Source of the DNA: Paralithodes platypus
Lineage: Eukaryota > Arthropoda > Malacostraca > Decapoda > Lithodidae
Length of the DNA: 64,000 nt
Assembly (NCBI GenBank): GCA_032716605.1
Contig: CM064519.1
Span: 32,953,113 to 33,017,112 of the forward strand
Reading direction: 5' to 3'
Under the pieces are notes generated by a model that saw nothing but the letters and a program-made list of their open reading frames with translations, made no database searches and was not told where the DNA came from. How positions within the stretch are numbered: the stretch's first letter is position 1; the number at the start of each line of letters is the position of its first letter. The translations under genes and the position numbers were made by a program. Of the stretch, positions 58,278 through 64,000 are shown piece by piece.

Positions 58278-61152
58278 ATGAATGTAAATGTAGATCCGAC
58301 CAGAACCAAAAATTCGATGAAAGAACGATCTGCGAGTTCTAAAACCGCAACTTTAAAGGTTTTCTATGCAAACGCTCGTAGCATACGCAATAAATTTTCA
58401 GATTTAGAGGAACTAGTGTTTACAGAAAATTATGATGTGATTGGCATAACAGAATCTTGGCTCAATACACAAGATAGAGACTTTTTAGCAGAGTATTCAC
58501 TTCCCGGTTATGTAATGTTTGAGAACAGCCGAATAAATAAAAATGGAGGTGGCGTTTTATTTTATATCAAAGACAGTCTTAACCCGACCCTCGTGTCAAA
58601 ACCTCAAATTGTGAACGTCGACACATCTTTTGTGCTAATAAAGAATAATAAAGGTACAAAAATAATACTTGCGTTAATATACAGACCTCCAGCTCAATCA
58701 GTGCAAACTGACCGAGAAATTTACGAACAAATTGCAGATGTAAGTAACTCACAAGATACCGTAATTTTTGGCGACTTTAATTTACCTGTGACCAAGTGGG
58801 GCGATACTCTTACTTCACACTCCGGACATGACTTGTATACGAACTTGCAAGAGAGTTCGCTTTATCAATTTGTTCGAATGCCGACCCGTGGTAATAACGT
58901 TCTTGACATTGTACTTGCAACAAAAGAAGAATTGATAGAGAATTTGAATGTTGGTGATGAATTCAGTAACAGCGACCATCGTACGATAACTTTCACTTTA
59001 AAGTTTACTAGTAACGAACCAAATAGTAGCATCGAAAAAGTCCCTAATTTCAAGAAAGCAAACTTCCATAAACTTAGAGCTATGTTTAAAGAAACTGACT
59101 GGAGCTTTTTAATTAACAATAACGACATAAATACATCTTGGAAGTTATTCGAAACCACTTACCTAAAAGCAGTGCAAGACTGCATACCATCGAAAATACG
59201 GCGTCCAGGCCATAATAATAAGCCCAAATGGTGGAATAAAGATATTTCAAACTGCCTGCTTGCTAAAAAATGTGCTAATGATAGATTAAAATCCTCACAA
59301 AATGACGAAGAACGGGTGAAATTTGTAGAGCTACGACGCAAAGCCAAAAAGTTAATTAAGCAAAGTAAAAAGACCTTAGAGTTACATATTGCGAATCAAA
59401 GTAAAACAAACCCGAAAGAATTCTATAGTTATATCAGAAAGAAAAAAGTAGTTACTTCAACTGTTGGACCGTTAGTCGATGAAAAAGGAGAATACACCAA
59501 AGACGAAGTACAAATGAGTAATGCCCTCAATACCTTCTTTGCATCAGTTTTTACAACAGAAGACCTCAGTGATATCCCTACACCATCGCCGATTCAGATT
59601 GATAATTCAGATGTTCTAAGCAATATCACCGTTACAGAGAGAGAAGTATTGAATTGTTTAGATAAACTCAAGGTAAATAAAACGCCAGGACCTGATACAA
59701 TCTCGCCTAGTTCTAAAGGAAGCTAAGAATGAGCTCTCCAAACCACTGACATTACTATTCAATAAATCCTTGCAGTCTGGAACTATGCCTGATCAGTGGA
59801 AGCTAGCCAACGTAACACCGATATTCAAAAAAGGCAGCAAATCCCTACCCAGTAACTATCGTCCAATTAGCTTAACCTCAGTTGTATGTAAAATGCTAGA
59901 AACGGTCATACGAGACAGACTCGTAAATCACTTGGAGGAAAATAACATACTTAAAGATACTCAACACGGCTTTCGTAAAAAACGTTCCTGTTTAACAAAC
60001 CTCTTAGACTTCTTCCACGATATCCTCAACCTCTACGATGAGAGTAAAGCTGTAGATATTATATACCTTGATTTTCAAAAGGCCTTTGACAAAGTTCCCA
60101 CAAACGTTTACTGCTAAAACTAAAAGCGCATGGAATACAAGACGGTGTGTTGAAATGGATAGAAAATTGGCTCAGCAACAGAAAGCAAAGGGTAGTCATA
60201 AACGGTAAGGCATCTAAATGGACCAATGTAAGTAGCGGGGTACCCCAGGGATCGGTACTAGGACCAATTCTTTCTAATTTACATCAACGACATAGATGAG
60301 GGTCTCACCTGCACAATCTCAAAATTTGCTGACGATACAAAAATTGCAAATAGCGTACTCTCAAAAGAACAAGTTGACGATATGCAACACAATCTAGATA
60401 AATTGTCATGTTGGGCCCAAATTTGGCAAATGAGTTTCAATGCGGATAAATGTAAAGTACTACATGTCGGATACCTAAATGAGAAAGCAAACTATTCGAT
60501 GAATGGCACTCAGCTTAAGAATGTAAACAGAGAAACTGATCTGGGAGTAACAATATCGAGTAACCTAAAACCGAGTCAACAATGTTCAGAAGTTGTTAAG
60601 AAGGCAAACAAAATAATTGGCTTTATAGGCAGGTCATTTGAGCATAAATCCAAAGAAGTTATCCTAACCCTTTACAATTCCTTAGTCCGCCCTCTTCTGG
60701 AATACTGCGTTCAATCCTGGTGCCCTTATTACCAAAAAGATATAAACAAGCTAGAACGAGTTCAACGTAGAGTTACCAAAATGATACCTAGCCTAAAGAA
60801 CAAACCATACGAAGAGCGTCTTAGAGAATTAAATCTATTTCCTTTAACCCAGCGCAGATTAAGAGGCGACTTAATTCAAGTGTTCAAAATCATCAAAGGC
60901 ATCGACAATATGAACTGTAGTAAGTACTTCACTATCGACCAATCTAATTACACGCGGGGAAACGGTTGCAAAATTATTGGTAAATCTTTTAACTCGCACG
61001 AATCTAAGAATTTCTTCTTCAATCGAGTTGTCAACTTGTGGAATGGGCTTCCCCGAGACGTTATAGACTGCAGCACCGTTGATTCATTTAAATTCCGCCT
61101 AGACAAATATCTCGCATCAAACCCGCGACTGACTGCGTTTGTAAATGAATAA
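58278..61152 (+). pseudogene. CR1 ORF2 polyprotein: AP endonuclease + reverse transcriptase (three frame breaks)
   Basis: The first ATG in frame is at 58,278, but the frame is open back across the ORF1 stop, so the true start may overlap ORF1. Endonuclease motifs in order: ANARSIRNKF, ITESWLN, ALIYRPP, FGDFNLP and SDHRTI (to about 58,985). RT motifs: NYRPISLTSVVCK, QHGFRKKRSC, IIYLDFQKAFDKVP, GVPQGSVLGP and KFADDTKIA (catalytic Asp pair near 60,330). The CR1 C-terminal region follows, ending LTAFVNE-stop. The frame breaks at about 59,704 (before the RT), about 60,092 (after the FDKVP block) and about 60,270 (after VLGPI). Each looks like loss of one or two bases in a short homopolymer. With these breaks no functional enzyme is made; it would otherwise nick DNA and copy the element RNA at the target site. 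Confidence 0.92.
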
Positions 61153-61368
61153 CTTTATCCTCCCCTCAGTTACTAACCCATATGTCCCCTACTAACTTCC
61201 TAGTCCTGCCACGTTAGTGGCAGGGCAGTAGTTCCCTTTCCAATGTTCCCTTACCCACTCTAAACCACTGTTTGGACACTTGATCCTCAGTGTTTTGGAG
61301 GACAAGCAACCTAGAAGGGTCACTAGATATGTTGTTGCTTGATTTCCTTTGTACTCCTTTGTACTTTG

Positions 61369-61392
61369 TACACACACACACACACACACACA
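61369..61392. repeat. (CA)n microsatellite at the CR1 3' terminus
   Basis: CA units begin within the terminal GTAC of the retroelement and continue for about 24 bp. Confidence 0.93.
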
Positions 61393-63154
61393 GACGCACT
61401 CGTTCTCTTCGTCTTTTCCGGTAATATTTAAGCGATTGTGCGCAAGAGTTAAAACCACCCAACAAGCTATTCATCGGTTATTTCAGGATGCTGCCCTACA
61501 AGTACTTTTTTCTTCCATTTCACCATCCTTCTCTCTTGATTTTATCCATTATTCTCAAGGTTTTCAGCGAATTGTTTAGTCTGGCTGTACTGACAAGTCC
61601 CCAGTCGTCCTTCAAGCCTCTCGCCTCTCGCCTCACGCCTCGTTTATATATACGTACTTCTGTGTAATAATTATTCTTTCCATGGTTAACTTCGGAGGCA
61701 GACAACTTCCTGCAAATTTCCCACATGCAAATTGCATTAATGGCTGGGATTGTATTATAACTGTCAAATAATATATTATGTATCATATTAATAAACGTTA
61801 TAATTGTACTGCATGCATATAATGCATAATACTTCTCCATTGTACAGCTTAAGAATATGGCCGTGAAAATCCTAAAGAGCCCCTTCACGCTGGACTGAGG
61901 ACCCACCAGGAGTTAAGGATAGTAATTTGGACGCTAGGAGGAAACCACGACACGCCTTCCTCTCTGGCTTCCGTGTGTCAACCTATCATCACTGCCATTA
62001 TTGTGCTCAAGAGACTGAGGCCTATAGTCTTAAGCATTGAGAATAAGTCCCATGTTCCCAATGCATGTGTTATTTTAAAGGGGGGAAGGGAGAGCAAGCC
62101 ACTTCTCAATTCGAACGGTGCATAATTTATCCGTGCATTCCCTGCCATAAAAATCGCTTTCTGGTCTTGCACTAAAATAATACAACAAATAAATTATATA
62201 AACAGTAACAAAAATACCAGCTGCGAAAATACCAGCTGCGAAAACAAATCCCAAAATCATAAAAGTATAATACTGACAAATATCAGAGGAAGAGAGAAAA
62301 TAAAAAACTCGAAATCCCGCGCGGGACCCAACCATCTATTTCACTGGTTGACGCGACGTCTTGCCTTGATTCCTTCCCATCGATCCCAACACGATCAAAT
62401 CCAACAAGAAATAGGAGGGTCTGCGGCCTGAAACTTTTGTGAAATATTGGGTGCTCTCGACTCTCCCCCTCCACCCTCCTCTCCCAGACTCTTTCCTCTT
62501 TCCCTCCTAAGCTTACACCTCTCTCACCTTCCCTCCTTGTACACTTGCTTATTTAGAAATGTTGCTTTCCATATACAATAATTTTTTCAACATTTATGTT
62601 TTTAATTATGCTATTCATTCACGTTAACTTTCACGAACAACTTTTCACATCAGTTGTTTCGCACTTTTTCAAGTGTTTCATGGATCGAAAGAAAATGCTG
62701 CTTGATAAGAGTTATTACGAGAGCGCAAGTATCAGTTGTTTTCTTACATTCATAAGTTTTAAAACCTGGTACGATGAAATATAAGTTTCTGTGGTTATAC
62801 CGACATTCAACAGTATACAAAACTTGACCCAAAAAATGGTGAGTCGGAGTGAGTTACCTATAAGCATGTGTTATATTACACAGATGTGACAGCAATCGTC
62901 AGACACAATTTTGGAGACTTCAATATGTATAATATAAGTTGATATTACGGTTTTCAAATACCTGAACATCATACAACTCAATCATACCAGGCATACGAAT
63001 AATCCAGTATTAGTAAACATTCATGATAAAATACACAACATAAAGCGAATTATCCCGTCTCTATCTGGTGGAAGTGGTGTAGTGTGTAGGTGTGAATTAG
63101 AGCCACTCCTCCCTCACCTCCCCCACTGGTGTTGGGTCGTAACTCTACGGTGGC
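61393..63154. other. intergenic sequence
   Basis: No gene recognised. TTAAGAATATGGCCGTG at about 61,850 recurs near 21,194. A 15-bp direct repeat ATACCAGCTGCGAAA occurs twice at 62,214-62,243. Confidence 0.45.
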
Positions 63155-63480
63155 CCCGCCTCTCTTGACGAACTGCCAGACTTTCATCAATCTTCTCTGC
63201 TTTCTCTTACATCCTCGTCTTTCTATCTCTCATTCTTTTTAACTTCATTGTCGGTTATTTCGTTCTTACTGATGTTTATTATTGCGTCTTCCTGCCTCTC
63301 TTAAAGAACTGGTAGACTAACATCAATCTTCTGTTCTGTCTCTTACATCTTCGGCCCTTTTTCGTGAATGCTTTTGTTTTAATTTTGTTTGGGTTATTCT
63401 CATCCTTAAGGTTTGTGAATGCATCTCTCTATCTTTCGTTCGCTCTTGATGAACTGCAAGACATTCATCAAGCTCATTAT
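63155..63480. repeat. degenerate tandem repeat, about 136-145 bp period, three partial units
   Basis: CTCTCTTGACGAACTGCCAG (63,160), CTCTCTTAAAGAACTGGTAG (63,296) and CGCTCTTGATGAACTGCAAG (63,440) are each followed by AC and ATCA-A-CTTCT/AGCTC words. TCTCTTACATCYTCG is shared by the first two units. The pattern is old and diverged. Confidence 0.75.
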
Positions 63481-63930
63481 TTTCTTTACAGGCTGCTATC
63501 TTCAAAAAAATTATAAGACCCTTTTCTTTATTTTACCTTCCCATAGAATCATGTCTACGTTCTCACTGTTACCAATGTGTCCTTTTGTATTGTTATCTAT
63601 ATATCACAACTAAGTTATTATCACAAATTGCATAATCATATATGATGATTACCAACCGCTAGAAAATTGCATGGCTCCTCACACAATAAAGTCAATCACG
63701 ACAATGTCCACCTGCCCATTGACCACCAACACCTGAATGACCTGAGTGGCTGCCGTACGGAACCTCTACTACATCGATCGAAACCCTGCGATCACTACCC
63801 CTACGGTCATCGGGGAGCAAGTTTATATTATGCAGCCCAGGTTCTACCTTTTCAACATGTTTTATAACGTCTCGTCTGATTTACTCTCTAGGCTACATAC
63901 GTACGATAACCTTCAATATTCTGTGTCTTG

Positions 63931-63975
<45 letters not shown>

Positions 63976-64000
63976 GAGGGAGTTGGTTGCAATAAATTAG
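63481..64000. other. intergenic sequence ending in an (AT)n array
   Basis: No gene recognised. A perfect AT array occupies 63,934-63,972. Confidence 0.5.

Larger units (their letters stand above)
56810..61370 (+). mobile_element. CR1-clade non-LTR retrotransposon, near full-length
   Basis: Order: tandem 5' monomers, a GTGAGTGAA-rich leader, ORF1, ORF2 with endonuclease and reverse transcriptase, then a 3' UTR of about 215 bp ending in TTTGTACT-like repeats. ORF1 with an SGNH-type esterase domain, an ORF2 with APE-type endonuclease before RT, no RNase H, and a C-terminal segment NSLVRPLLEYCVQSWCPYYQ are CR1-group hallmarks. The 5' limit is set at the first monomer and could lie further upstream. 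The reading frames carry four small breaks. The preserved coding sequence and the nearly identical copy at 31.9 kb suggest recent activity of this subfamily in the genome. Confidence 0.93.

Overview
The window looks like a non-genic to very gene-poor stretch of an arthropod genome, most likely a decapod crustacean. The reasons are AT-rich sequence without any long intact host reading frame, an extreme load of long (CT)n, (CA)n, (AT)n, (AGGT)n and trinucleotide arrays, degenerate TTAGG/CCTAA-like tracts, and a CR1-clade non-LTR retrotransposon. The organism assignment is inference; no host marker gene is present. There is no operon, no bacterial-type gene, no CRISPR array and no convincing RNA gene apart from a tRNA-like SINE head.

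Right end (about 56.8-61.4 kb): a nearly complete CR1-type element on the + strand. It has four tandem 56-64 bp monomers in its 5' leader, then ORF1 (Cys-rich N-terminus plus an SGNH/GDSL esterase-like domain), then ORF2 (apurinic-type endonuclease, reverse transcriptase with the ADD box, CR1 C-terminal region). Four small reading-frame breaks, all one- or two-base losses in short homopolymers, make it a pseudogene as written. A second, 5'-truncated copy of the same subfamily (31,865-32,800), about 2% diverged by eye, sits inside a (CT)n tract.

Throughout the window, and clustered at 11-15.4 kb and 42-45.4 kb, are 17 copies of short non-autonomous elements in three related families (A, B, C; about 330-400 bp). 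Families A and B are bounded by TTAA and begin GGGG/end CCCC. A is a near-perfect fold-back palindrome. B carries a subterminal array of about 31-bp direct repeats. C begins TTAACACTATCTGG. All share the core GCTCGCTATCGCTCGCCAGG, and A and B add a CCGGC-GAA-GCCGG-type hairpin. No transposase that could move them is visible. This is the best candidate here for something not previously described.

Other repeats are a two-copy inverted-repeat MITE (family D), a two-copy short retroelement with an (AAC)n tail (family E), a tRNA-like SINE head near 33.6 kb, a dispersed satellite-like repeat (7.1-7.5 kb and 42.05-42.67 kb, the latter split by a family A element), several minisatellites (14, 25, 31, 35, 52, about 74 and about 140 bp units), and long G-rich or C-rich strand-asymmetric tracts.

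Three short islands could be host exons judged by splice signals and start context only: a 99-nt open exon on the - strand at 21,264-21,362, a first-exon-like start in a CpG-rich island near 24.15 kb (- strand), and a tiny ATG-plus-donor at 4,118 (+ strand). All need transcript evidence.
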